A stretch of 64,000 nt of DNA from Larix kaempferi. Lineage: Eukaryota; Streptophyta; Pinopsida; Pinales; Pinaceae. The first letter of the stretch is position 1. Each line of letters starts with the position of its first letter. The stretch is taken from assembly GCA_027924585.1 (NCBI GenBank), contig BSBM01000602.1:12454501-12518500 (forward strand), in the 5' to 3' direction. This document shows positions 22,137-33,436 of the stretch, in pieces. A program made the position numbers and the translations under genes. The notes below the pieces were generated by a model. It had not been told where the DNA came from. It worked only from the letters and a program-made list of their open reading frames with translations, and ran no database searches.

Positions 22137-23150
22137 TAGCGTGAATCGAATTGGATGTACCAGTACCGGCATCGTAGATGGAGCATGAACAGTTTTGAAA
22201 CAGAATCATTTCCCCGAAAGATGTTTTGGATATTTTTGCGATATGTGTAGACTTGTTCATGTAATGCAAGAGTAGTACTTTTGGCATGACTAATATGCAA
22301 ATTGTTTAAGTAATACGAAGATAATCCTATCGACAGAGGTGGATTCCATTTTTTATATAAGCTTGTATCCATGATGTAAGCTCTTAAGGAGCAGTGCAAG
22401 TTCGCCCTTTATTTAGGGTGATGGATATTTTCCATTCTAAAGATATATATAATTTTCAAGTTTCAATTATAATTAATAATTATATTAATATATTTATTAT
22501 TAAGTTAATAAGTTTTCAACAAGTAACACACATTTGACATTGGTATTGTTGCTTGCACATTAATTGAAATTACATATATGATATTGATATTGATATGAAT
22601 CATTAGCATAATAGCATGATATATGTCCATGACTCCATGAGTCCATTGTCATACTACATCCAAAATTTGGCAAATGGCATGCCTCATTTGCCATAGTACC
22701 GAACATGAAATCATAGATAGTCAAATATTTTGAATTAATGCATCACAGAAGATTGAAAGCCCTGACACATAAAGATTGGATAAGATATTTAATGACTTAT
22801 AGCCAGAAATTACTTGTATCATTTCCATTAGAAAATTCATTGCCTTGAAATAGATAGCATTAGTTGAACTTGTTGGTCACCATATATGCTAATTAATTAC
22901 AACTAACATACAGGATGCTCAATATGAATTGTCAACCCAAGTAGGTCTTTTATTTCAATGGCAATAAGCACAATCTATGCATAAAACATTTCAAGTAGTT
23001 GATTGAATAAAACGTAGAAAACATTTCACTGTTGCAGCTCGCAGTAACACATCTAATGCAATTCCACACCACACAACAGGAAATAAATTAAACTACCTAC
23101 TTAAATCAACAATCTCTGTGAAAAGGGGGGCCCTGGGCTTCTAACAGAGA
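22137..23150. other. LINE 3' flank and AT-rich non-coding DNA
   Basis: After the RNase H remnant there is about 300 bp of likely LINE 3' untranslated sequence, then very AT-rich DNA (22440-22620, with TTAATA-type runs). No gene, no clear poly(A) tail and no target-site duplication could be fixed. A short G run (GGGGGG, near 23125) has no assigned role. Confidence 0.4.
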
Positions 23151-23151
23151 T

Positions 23152-23882
23152 GTTGTGTCCTAACAGAAATTAAAACACCAAGATATAAGAAACTCTGCTC
23201 CTTGTATTAGAAAAAAATGATTCACAGTCACAGCTCTCTGTTTCAGCTTATACAATTATAAATTCTCCAAGCCTAGGCTTAGAACGCCTCTTTACATTTA
23301 TACCCTGATGACATGAATTCGTTTCACAAATTATCGGGCAACCTTGAAGATCTATGATCTTCAAGCTGTCGATTTACAATGGAACTATTACAACCATAAG
23401 TAGTCTTGAATCGGAAATCGTTGCATTCAGGCATGAGTTGTTGCATGTTGACGCAACCCAAAATAGATTCGAGCTGATTGGACTGGTTGGTACTCGGATG
23501 CTCTGTTGTGACTCAGTCGCAGCTGGCCATGTGGAGGAATGCTTGAACTGTTGCAGTGAATTGTGGAATTGAACTCATGAAGGGACAGCTGGCCCCATGT
23601 ATGCATCTTCTTCAAGGGTTAGCAAGCTGCTACACATGCGGTCTTCTAAAGGCTTCTCGGCTATCTTTATTTAATCAATCAATATTAGCACAACCTTAAA
23701 AGATAGAATGCAAAACCATAAACAAATCAAGCATTAATGATATAAAACAATAATAGAACATACTCGTTGCAATCCATGCTCTGCTTGGGAAGATATCCGC
23801 TTAGATTAGGGAATAGTGAGGCAAAACAAGGAGAAAGGTGTAGATAGTTGTAGGCTAAAAGGGGATATTTTGGGGCCCAACA
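23152..23882 (-). repeat. Presumed 3' LTR of the coiled-coil (gag-only) element
   Basis: The stretch 23231-23811 recurs as a direct repeat at 29228-29804, at close to 90% identity by eye, including the block 'GATGACATGAATTCGTTTCA'. On the minus strand the LTR begins TGTTGGGCCCC at 23882, immediately after the tract GGGGGGAGA. This is the textbook polypurine-tract/TG junction of a 3' LTR. The other end is uncertain; a TGTTGTGTCC at about 23152 is a candidate. The flanking copy and the tract together make an LTR much more likely than a simple duplication. Confidence 0.72.
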
Positions 23883-23891
23883 TCTCCCCCC
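23883..23891 (-). other. Polypurine tract before the 3' LTR
   Basis: The minus strand reads GGGGGGAGA directly before TGTTGG. Such a tract primes plus-strand DNA synthesis in LTR retrotransposons. It places the LTR edge at 23882/23883 and fixes the direction of the element as minus, the same as the coiled-coil protein frames to its right. Confidence 0.72.
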
Positions 23892-26800
23892 AGCTATCCA
23901 ATTGCATGTCCTCATGCAACAACCAACTAATCTGAGTCTGAATCTGGTCCCCATTCATGTTGAAAGGAAAATTTGAAGGAAATGTCAGGTTCCTTCCCTG
24001 CTTCCAAAAACCCATTGCAAGCAGCCCAATATTCCCAGCACCGCTTCTCTTATGCCTTGGTTAGTGTACAATTGTCCCTGTACTTCCCTCTTGGCCACCA
24101 TATCAGTGGAAATTTGAACTTGAATCCCAGCCAGTAAGGATCCCTTTTCTTCAAAGCTGGAGAAGAAGTCTGCCACCTATGCTTACTACTCTCTAATGCA
24201 AGATGTTGTTGTTTGGATATTAGTTCAACACAGGTAGAGGTAACTTTCTCTTGCATCTTCTTCAGATGTTGAGTCTTTGGAGGAGATAAGAAACATATTC
24301 CATGGTTTATGATGAGAGCACGAGGAGATTGGGGTTCACTCCTAATCCATAAATTGGCACTGGCCTCATTCCTAGAGATTGTCTAAAAGGCATCTTCCCA
24401 CTGCACATTATTATTAGCAAAAGAGGCAAAGGCTCTCAACTGAACATCCACTGCATAGGGAATAGGATTAGAGCGAGAATCACCAAAACATGCCATATTG
24501 TGCAAATACAATTCACACAACAGGTGCTACTCAAGAAAAAAGGTCTCTACAAAATGGGAAGGGATCAACAACTGATAAGGTCTACCATCTTGTAAAGCTT
24601 TCAATTTGAACAGGGTCATTTGCTCATACAGGAATACCAGGTAGGAAGGAGATGGGGCTCTTGAACTCAGCAGCTCCCAAGAGAGGGCATACATTTGGTC
24701 TTTTTCTTTTTGCATGGATTTGAATTCCTTGAACTCCTCCAATTCTTTTTGCACCTCTTCCAATTGAGATTTCTGAAGAGTTGATTCCTCTACCCACTTC
24801 TCCCTTAATTCTTTGATAGTCTTCCTATGTTCATAGAGAGGGACCATCCCTGCTCAACACTGATCAATGTACTTTTCCCATTTAGATAACTCTAGTTGTA
24901 ACAAAGAAAGTTGTTTCTCCAATCGTTGAATCCTTCTATCCTCCACATATTTCTCATCATCAGAGTCTAAAGCAAAAATTTCTTAAGAAAATTGCATTCC
25001 TACCCTGCCACCAGATGTTCCAGCTTCCTCATTTTTGGTTGGCAGTGTAGCAGCTTCCTCTTCCATCGGTGTTGCAATGGCCTCTGCTTGTGTTGCAATC
25101 TCAACAGTTAATTTTGAGGATGTTGGGTCTTGTGTAATAGCATCCTCAACAGCCTCAGTTTGTGTTGTTGAATCAATCATTAATTTCGAGAACACTAGTT
25201 CTTGTGTGACAATATTCTCTTACTGAATACCAAACTCATCAGCTTCTACCTAAGTTGCAGTCTCAACAAATACTTTTAGGAATGATGGTTCTTGTGTGGC
25301 AGCATCCTTCCTTTCCAATTCAATCTCAGTAAATTCAGTCTGAGTTGCAGTCTCAACAACTACTTTTAGGAATGCTGGTTCTTGTGTGGCAGCATCCTTT
25401 CTCTTCAATTCAATCCCAGCAACCTCAGTCTGAGTTGCAATTTCAGCAAACATTTTTAAAGACACTGTTTCTTTTGTAACAACGTCTTCCTCTTGTACCT
25501 CAATATCAGCAATTGTTGTCTGGGTTGCAAATTCACTAAATATTGTCAAGGATGCTGGTTCTTGTGTAATAGCATCCTGTTTTCCAATTTCTTCAAATTG
25601 TTGAGGTTGTTCTTGAATTACCTTGATATCTTCTGGATGATGAGACTGGTCCTGGAATAGTTCAGTATTTCCTACTGGCTAGGAATGCATCTCCTCATCT
25701 TCTCCTAATTCGAAATCAGGGATTATGTCTATCTCTGGCTCATTCCCCTCCATCAGCTCCATTATCGGTGCTTTTTCTACTTCTTTCTCTGCCTGTGCAA
25801 GCTTTTGTGCTACCAAACCCAGCACTATGACTCTGTGTCCTGCCGAATTAAATGTCTCCACATTCTGGGCATACCATTTCTCCTTGTTCTTCATTTCCCA
25901 AAACAAGAGATGAATTTTCTAATAGATCTGCATCCTCCACTAATGTATTCAAATTCTTCTATGCCTGTTTTCCAGTCACTTCCTTCCATGTCTCCAATTC
26001 ATTTCGAAGCATTTGCACCTCTTCCTTTAGCAGCTCATTTTCAAAAAGGAGGTTTTCAATTTTGGGTTTTTCCACAGCAGGTTCTTGTGTAATAGCCGGT
26101 GATTTGGGGTTTAAAATAGGAATTTCTATGCCTGCCACTGTTGCACATGTTGCTTCTGCTGTGGTAATTTCACTATTTTCCCCAATTGCACATGTTGTTT
26201 CGTCTGTTGCAACAAACCAAATCCTTCTTTTATTCACAACTCCCGATGGTTGGCCTTCAGTGCATACTGCTGCTACTACTGTAACAGCTCTAGTTCTTCT
26301 CTTCTTTGCTGAGGTAGATTTCTTACCCTTACTCCCTGACCTTTTTCTTCTTTTCTGTGACACAGGGGTTTCTACATTTTCAGAAAGAGGGATGAATTCC
26401 TCTTCTTCAGTGATGGTTCCCCTTCTTTCATGGTAGGATTTGACATCCAACACCTCCATATTTCCTCCTTCTACCACCTCTGCTTGATGCTCTTCCCCTT
26501 GCATTGTAACTCCTGCAGCTACAGCTTCCACTGTCACAGCTTTAACAGCTGCTCCAATTTCAGCTTCCTTTGTTGTAGCTGCTAATGACTCCATCCCTAC
26601 TGCTTCATCTTCCACCCTAACTTCAATTTCTATTGGCTCTGCTTCTTCCTCTATAGGATTTGGTGTTGTTGCATCTTCCAATATAATTGCCTCATTCGCC
26701 ACTGGCTTCATCATATCCCCTTCTACAACAGGGTTCGCTCATCACAGCTTCCCCCATATTTACCTCTTCCACCTGGTTTTCTAATGCTCCATCCCTCCCC

Positions 26801-27284
26801 CCAACTGAATTGGAGGAACTCCGGTCCTCATTTACCATTTCAACATTGCCATGGCAGGTGCTCGGGGTACCCTTGGCCGAGCAACAAATTCTTCCCATGT
26901 CAAATTCCGGTGCACAAGGGCCTTTAAGATTAAGAGTTTAATCAACCCGTGGTTTGAGAGGGAGGATAAGGGGTGTCAAGCACCCTTGACATACCCAACC
27001 ATAGTTTGCAGAGATTGTAAAAGATAAAACGGCATACTTAACAATCTGCAGTTGCGTAAATGTGAAAGGAAGAAGAATTCATATATGTAAACCACTTTGT
27101 ACCTACCTTCACAGGAAATGTATTTCCTTATGAAGGTCGCCACCTGGTTCCAAGGATTTGGCAAGGATTCCAACGCTATGCCTTGGCCATGCGGCCGAAC
27201 AACTTCTCTGATTGCCAAAAATTCTTCTGCTGCAGTTGGATTATGGCACTTCTGACCAAACCATTGCATCCCGGTTCTAGGCAA
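23892..27284 (-). pseudogene. Coiled-coil gag-like protein, copy 1 (LTR-bounded), broken
   Basis: Minus-strand frames in sequence give the following. (1) An N-terminal globular piece ('LPNPWNQVATFIRKYISCEG', 26976-27284). (2) An acidic Glu/Val/Ala-rich region with a basic cluster, KRRKRSGSKGKKSTSAKKRR, that looks like a nuclear localisation signal, and a leucine-zipper-like helix near its end (25959-26714). (3) An acidic piece (25679-25906). (4) About five ~30-residue repeats built on 'ATQTE' and 'ATQEPxFLK' (24983-25549). (5) A coiled coil (24527-24847). (6) A C-terminal part down to about 24000. Stops are mostly TAG, plus frame changes. No RT, integrase or protease occurs between the LTRs. 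I do not recognise the family. A Gag-type role is inferred from the context only. Confidence 0.65.
24983..25560 (-). repeat. ~90-bp coding repeat ('ATQTE' repeats) inside copy 1
   Basis: Each unit encodes about 30 residues with the landmarks ATQTE, an acidic E-x-E-R/K-K-D-A stretch, then ATQEP and FLKV. Two units are nearly identical (25270-25450) and others are more diverged. The plus strand reads 'TCTTGTGTGGCAGCATCC' repeatedly. The repeat keeps the reading frame, which suggests it grew while the protein was still translated. Confidence 0.75.
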
Positions 27285-28039
27285 TCATGTTACCTCCGTC
27301 GTGATTGCTTCTGAAACATCTATTCGGATACCTCAAACCTTTGAATGAGTGCTGCTTAGATTTTGAGCAAACTCAAGTGCGGTTTCTACATGAAAACCAT
27401 TCAAACGCTGTAAATAGTCAATCCAGCCAGCTTCCTAGAAGATAGTAAAAACCTCTCTGTTTGCATGCAAAGGCGCTATGTCGATAGGCTCGTGTCATGC
27501 CAGGATATGCATATTGTGAAGTTGTCTGTAAATTCTGCTACCAGCGGGATGAGTTACAGTCTCATACGTCGAGCTACTGCATGCAAAACTCGCGATGGAT
27601 AGCCAAAGGTTGGTTTGGGTATTTTTGGGAATTGGCACGGCCATTTTTGGTAAAAAGTGGTGACAGGTTGTCACACGGGGCAGGTCAAAAGGAGGACAAA
27701 AACCAAAAGCGAAGGATGAATCAGACGTAGTTTCCGTCTTAACTGATTGGCTAAGGATAACTGACATGGACTAACGACAAAATATATTCATTATTGATCA
27801 CTGCATTTAGTCATGCCTAATGATGTTTATGATTAAGACGTTGTACCTTTAAATGTAATGCCAAACCATCGTGTTGCAAGGTGGCACCTTTCCACTGTCA
27901 CATCGCTGATAGGATCATTAATTCGCACATGCACCCACGAGCTAGCCATTGTCGAGTGGAAAATTAAGTACATCCACGGTGGCGTAGATCATAAAAACAT
28001 GTGGCAAATAGGTCAGTTGTTTAATGTTCATTTTGGAGG
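27285..28039. other. Leader region of copy 1, no gene seen
   Basis: This lies between the presumed protein start and the minisatellite. Short frames on both strands lack motifs. By position it is 5' untranslated sequence of the minus-strand element. I could not find a primer-binding site. Confidence 0.35.
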
Positions 28040-28960
28040 ATGGAGAGCGTTGATACCGATGAGCAAAGAAATAATGAGTATTCAATGAGGAATTAGCGGA
28101 GTCGCAGTAGCCAAAAGTAGGAAAAATGGACAAATTTAGGTGTTGCAGTTGCTCAAAATAGGAAAAATAGGCACATTTGGAGGTGTCACAGCTACTCGAA
28201 ATAAGAAAAATGGACAAATTTAGGTGTTGCAACTGCTTGAAATAGGAAAAATAGGCACTTTTGGAGGTGTCGCAACTGCTCGAAATAGGAAAAATAGGCA
28301 ACTGCTAGAGAGCGTTGATACCGATGAGCAAAGAAATAATGAGTATTCAACGAGGACTTGGCGGAGTCGCTTTTGCCAAAAGTAGGGAAAATGGACAAAT
28401 TTAGGTGTTGCAGCTGCTCGAAATAGGAAAAATAGGCACTTTTGGAGGTGCGCAGCTGCTCGAAATAGGGAAAATGGACAAATTTAGCTGTTGCGGCTGC
28501 TTGAAATAGGAAAAATAGGCACTTTTGGAGGTGTTGCAGCTACTCGAAATAGGAAAAATAGGAAACTTGGCGGTGTTGCAGTTGCGGTAAAATAGGAAAG
28601 ATAGGAAACTTTAGCGGAGTCGCAGCTAATAAAGATAGGAAAAATGGGAAATTTTAGCGGTGTTGCAGCTACGGTAAAGAGAAATAAGCCATAGTTAGCG
28701 GTGTTGCAGCTGCGCGAAATGGGAAAGATAGGTGATTTTGACGGAGTCACAGCTGCTAAAAAAATAACGGAAATAGACAACTCAGCAGTGTTGCAACTAC
28801 GCATAAAAAGAGACTTGGGCGGGATTTGAGCAATGTTGTAGCTGCGGTAAAAAGAGATAAGCCATATGAAGTGGTGTTGCAGCTGCAAAAGTAGAAATTT
28901 GGGTGGGATTTTGCAGTGTTGCATCTATGGGAAAAAAAAAAAAAGATAAGCCATATTTTG
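28040..28960 (-). repeat. Minisatellite (GTTGCAGCTGCTCGAAATAGG type)
   Basis: About 0.9 kb consists of units near 45-55 bp: GGTGT(T/C)GCAGCTGCTCGAAATAGG, then AAAAATAGGCACTTTTGGA or AAAATGGACAAATTTA. Two larger blocks, each starting near GAGAGCGTTGATACCGATGAGC, occur at about 28046 and 28310. Units become more diverged toward 28900. The same units occur in inverted orientation at 55.89-56.30 kb. The location upstream of the coiled-coil frame suggests an element leader. Confidence 0.85.
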
Positions 28961-29227
28961 TTGAGTAACTATTGCTGCAACATTCTTTTCTTCTAAGGAG
29001 TTATTCACAGAAAGGAGGATTTATTCTGTTCAGAGTTCTTAAAAAGACAAAAACCCATCAAAAATGAAAAATAAAATAAAAGAAAATTATTTATTTATAT
29101 ACAGAAAAATTTATGCAAAATTGCAATAGCCTTTTAAAAATTATCAGAGACAGGGAAAATTCCTTGCTCCTTAATCAGTTGGTAACCTGGATCAACTACT
29201 ACATGTGAAAGAAATTATAAATTCTAC

Positions 29228-29804
29228 AACTCTCTGTTTCAGCTTATACAATTATAAATTATCCAACCCCAGGCTCAGAACGCCTCTTTACATTTATACC
29301 CTGATGACATGAATTCGTTTCACAAAATATCGGGCAGCCTTGAAGATCTACGATCTTCAGGCTGCCGATTTACAATGGAACTGTTACAGCCATAAGTAAT
29401 CTTGAATGAAATTGTTGCATTCGGGCCCGAGCTGTTGCATGCCGTCGTAGCCCAAAATAGATTCAAGTTGATTGGACTGGTTGGTACTCGGATGCGCTAT
29501 TGTGACTCAGTCGCAGCTGGCCATGTGGAGGAATGCTCGAACTGTTGCAGCGAATTGTGGAACCGAACTCAAGAAGGGATAGCTGGATCCACATATGCGT
29601 CTTCTCCAAGTATTAGCAAGTTGCTACACCTGTGATCTTCTAAAGGATTATGGGATATCTTTATTGAATCAATCAATATTAGCACAACCTTAAAAGAAAG
29701 AGTGTAAAACCATAAACAAATCGGGCATTAATGATATAAAACAATAACAGAATATACCTGTTGCAATCCATGCTCTGCTTGGGAAGATATCTGCTTAGAT
29801 CAGG
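29228..29804 (-). repeat. Presumed 5' LTR of the coiled-coil (gag-only) element
   Basis: Direct repeat of 23231-23811, in the same orientation. It ends at 29804; the last ~70 bases of the other copy, including the TGTTGGGCCCC start, are not found here. This LTR is therefore truncated or was replaced at its outer end. The divergence between copies (roughly one base in ten) points to an old insertion. Confidence 0.65.
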
Positions 29805-30250
29805 GTGAATGGAAGGAACTGACTTACCCCGGATAACCCATAGAAAAACTATTCTCCTAATGAAAATATGTAAATGGGAGGGCTTGGGTTTTTTCTGTAA
29901 ATGTCTGTTTTTGGCAATAGAAGGCAATAGAAGGGTAAACTAATTTACAAAAAAAAAAACTTAATGAAAATATGATAGACATACTGCTCATTCCACATAT
30001 TCACATTTTAACGTCTCATTTCACATGCAACGAAGATTATATAATACTGATGTATTACAAAATCAAAAATTGTGCCCATGGCATATAATGGCTATTTGTG
30101 CCCAAAATTTTAATTAAATGTAAAGATCAATCCCGAACTACAAAAAAATTAAAAACTAGGTCCTGATCTAAGTATAAATATTCAATAAATCAACTATTCT
30201 CAGTTGATACAACATCACTTAAATCACTAGTCACACAGTATAATCACTAG
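29805..30250. other. Intergenic AT-rich DNA
   Basis: No gene is visible. The stretch joins the truncated LTR to the end of the CACTA accessory gene. It includes an A run near 29950 and AT-rich sequence. Confidence 0.4.
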
Positions 30251-30255
30251 TTACA

Positions 30256-30918
30256 TAGTTCAATGTCATCCTTATGCCAAGGAATGAAGCTCAACAAAGC
30301 ATCTGCTAGATTACATAATGTGCTAATGGGACGTGGTAGAGCTATATTTTCACATAGAGGATCTAAAATTTATGTCGGATTCACAATATAATAGCCTTTT
30401 CCAACAAGGACACAATGTACCATTGCATTTGGGTCAGTCTTATGTATTGTCGCCCTTGGAACTTTAACCCTTGAGTTTAATGCAATGAGAAAGCATTTCT
30501 TTCCTTGCAGCCCCAATTGGGAAGTTGGTGTCAACTCATTAGCATTATGTTGACCCTGCAAATAAATGAGACGAAGTAAGATGCATGGAAATAAGAATTT
30601 AAACATCAATTATCCTACATTAAATAAGTACAATCTTACCTGAATTGGTGTTTTCATTTTGTCAATTTGCAGTTTCGATGGAACCATTGGTTTTTTCTAT
30701 ATAGAATGTTGATCATATTTTGATGCACGACTCTGCACCCAATAGACAATGATTTCTAATATATTGATAAAATTAAATTAAATTGAACTAAATTACTAAA
30801 GTTTTCAATACTTACTAGGGAATATGATGGAGTATGCATTGAAGTTAATTTCTTTTGTATGAGTCCATTCATAGGGGTTGTTATGTCCCCTGTATTACCC
30901 TGTCAAGGCAAAAAAATG

Positions 30919-30954
<36 letters not shown>

Positions 30955-33232
30955 AAGATGAAAATAAAATCTTATTTTAAATAATAATTAAACAACTAAC
31001 CTCCACCACAGGCATGATTTTAGCATGAGCATTTTGTATAGTAGGACACTATTTATATGAGCAATCAGATATTAGAAGTCAGATCATTAGTGTGAAAATA
31101 TGTATATTGAAACAAGAGTAAAGAATTGGACACTAACAGTTTCTTTGTTGACCACATGTCCTCTCTCCATATCTTCTACTCTTTTCAATAGTTCAGTTAT
31201 TGTTGTTTTCAAAGATGTGATTTCCTGTGTTTTTTCTTTCACTGTAGCTTGGCTTACAGCTAGAGCCTCCTTGTATGGACTTTTTCCAAACAAGTTAGTT
31301 GGTGTAACTCCTAAGCCAACACCATGACATCGTCCTCTTGCATCAACACTTAGTACCTTGGCAAGGGAATCATCCCTAGCTGCAAAGTCTTGAGATGCAA
31401 CTTCTACTTGTTCTTGTTCAATTTTTTGCTAACATTGGCATACAATTAAATCAGATCATAGAAGAAAACATTTCCAACATGTAAAATGAAAAATTAATCA
31501 ATATCTAAATCAAAATTTTGAGAACATACTATTGTTTCTCCTATAGCTGGTGTGATTGGAGTGCCATCCTTCTTTTGATGGCACTTCTTCCATAAGTCTG
31601 CCCTAGTAATGCTTGTAGTTGTATCACCAGAGGCTATAGAGTTTTTCTAGTTGCAACAAGTAAAATAGTATGGTTAAGTTGTGACATTACAATGAAACTA
31701 AAATATGCTAATATTTCTCATATCGGATAAAATATCATCACAATTGTTTACCATATCATCTTCGACCTGTTGATAACCTTGACGTCCAGAGGTGTGCAAG
31801 TCCCTCTCCTTTTCTTTGTTTTCCTTGTTTTTTTTTCCTTATATCATAGAAATCAATTGAAAATAACATATATAAGTCAACATTACAAGCCAATAGACAT
31901 TCTAAAAAACTTGATTATATAATATGTGAAATTTTTCCTTACCAAGAATTCAGTGGTGGCTCGTGATAGGACGAATTCTCTCCACACTGTCTCACTTATC
32001 CTAATTGGAGGAACATTTTTTAATATTTCCTCTATTGACTCATAAGGGTCACAGTATTTTTTGGCCAACCGATATCTATGATTATTTTCCTTATGGAAAA
32101 TGGATTTCATACAATATTCTTTAAGGACTGGTGGGAGTATGAATTTTTTCTGCAACATACAAGAATTGCATTTTTAGATGTCATACATGGTTTGAAAATA
32201 AACTTAGCAATCATCAAAAAATATAAATGTTGAAAACAAATACACATAATCTCTAATACTCACATTAATAATGTTCCACGAGTCCTCCTTTAATTGATCT
32301 GAAACCTTCCTCCAATCAGAATAATTGATTGGAACCATTTCCCTTGCGAGCACACCTAGTAATGAAGATAGCTTCATGGAGTTTGGACCAACTGGTTGGT
32401 TCCTTTCATTGATATGAATTTCGATCTTTTCCTCCAAGTTATTGATTTCTGCACATTTAGTTGCTCCTCTACCTTTCTTCTTGACTTTCTCTGTCGATGC
32501 TTGTGTAGAGGGATCTTCACCTTGTATACTAATATCTTGTTGGCATTGTTCTTTGTGAGAAACTTCTATAAAACAAGGGCACTTAAAGGTGTTATGGATT
32601 TCTATGTCATAAAATTTTATTTATGAAGAACTACAAAATTATAAATTAATGAGCTTACCTTGTTCTTCATGTTGCTCCGTCTCTTTTTGTGTCGAGGGAT
32701 CTTCCCCTTATACACTGTTATCCATATGGCATGGTTGTTTGTGAACATCTTCTATAAAAGAAGGGCACATAAAGGTGTTATGGATTTCTTAATCATAAGA
32801 TTTATACTTATAAAGAACTAGAAAAATCAGAATTAATCGGCTTACCTTGTTCATGTTGCTCCTCCTACTAAAAAGAGGAAAATGTATCTTTGTCATTTCC
32901 TTCTTTGTTAGGACTAGTAGAGTCATTCAAAGGAATAGAAGGTGTAATCTTCTTTTCTATTGTTTGTATTTTCCTCTTCTTTGTAACTGTAGCCAAGAAT
33001 GTTATTAAACATATGCCTAACATCATCAGACAATAAAAATGAGCATTATACTGCATAAGGAAATACATCGTTCTATTTCTAAATATTTACCTTCTAAGAT
33101 GCATGTCCCTTTCTTTCCCATTTGATCATTTTGACGCGTTCTTTTTGAACATTTCATAATCAGATTTTTTTATTTGGTGTCATAATCTGCTTTCTTTATT
33201 TTTTGAAAATTATTAGAGTATTGATTAGCCAT
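30256..33232 (-). pseudogene. CACTA element accessory transposase gene (TNP1 / Ptta-En-Spm type)
   Basis: Separate minus-strand exons carry the signatures of the plant Ptta/En/Spm family. A first exon (33232-33091) starts MANQYSNNFQKIKK and ends at a good GT donor. Then come 'INERNQPVGPNSMKLSSLLG' (about 32.4 kb), 'RLAKKYCDPYESIEEILKN' (32.1), 'RDLHTSGRQGYQQVEDDM' (31.8) and 'LWKKCHQKKDGTPITPAIGE' (31.6). A coiled-coil exon follows ('VKEKTQEITSLKTTITELLK', 31.3), and a last exon reads 'ATIHKTDPNAMVHCVLVGKG' (30.5), like the C-terminal DUF8039-type domain. TNP1-type proteins bind subterminal repeats. There is a TAA after 'ADYDTK' in exon 1 and another in the last exon, so it is probably dead. 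Confidence 0.8.
30919..30951. repeat. (AT)n microsatellite
   Basis: About 16 uninterrupted AT units lie in an intron-like gap of the CACTA accessory gene. Confidence 0.95.
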
Positions 33233-33273
33233 AGCCTATTAGATTGTTATTAAAGTACAAAGTAATATGTTCT

Positions 33274-33436
33274 AACAATTTAAATTAAATAAAAGTAGTA
33301 TTCCCATTTGCTGTGATGGGGAATTTTTTTTTTGCAAAGAACTCACAGATGTAACCTCTTGAGTGGCTCAGCCACAGTTTTATTAATATAAAACCTACTC
33401 ACTTCTGTTAAAAAAAACAATTTAAATTAAATAAAA
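33274..33436 (+). mobile_element. Very short LINE-type insertion with 21-bp target-site duplication
   Basis: AACAATTTAAATTAAATAAAA occurs exactly at 33274-33294 and 33416-33436. Between them lie 121 bp that end in an A run. The insert carries 'GTTTTATTAATATAAAACC' close to its 3' end, similar in style to the 3' end of the larger LINE at 54.3 kb. A long duplication plus an A tail is the mark of target-primed reverse transcription. The insert is therefore a severely 5'-truncated LINE copy or a SINE. Confidence 0.82.

Noticed and set aside
25852-26436. Ser/Phe-rich plus-strand frame of 194 residues
   Set aside because: It lies antisense to the acidic, NLS-bearing part of coiled-coil copy 1, whose minus-strand frame has better composition and context.
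27942-28924. Frames rich in 'YFSYF' and 'PIFPISSSC' units
   Set aside because: They are translations of the minisatellite at 28.04-28.96 kb, and the same peptides appear from its inverted copy at 56 kb.
28040-28960. CRISPR-like array
   Set aside because: Units are variable, lack constant spacers and lie in plant DNA; the pattern is that of a minisatellite.
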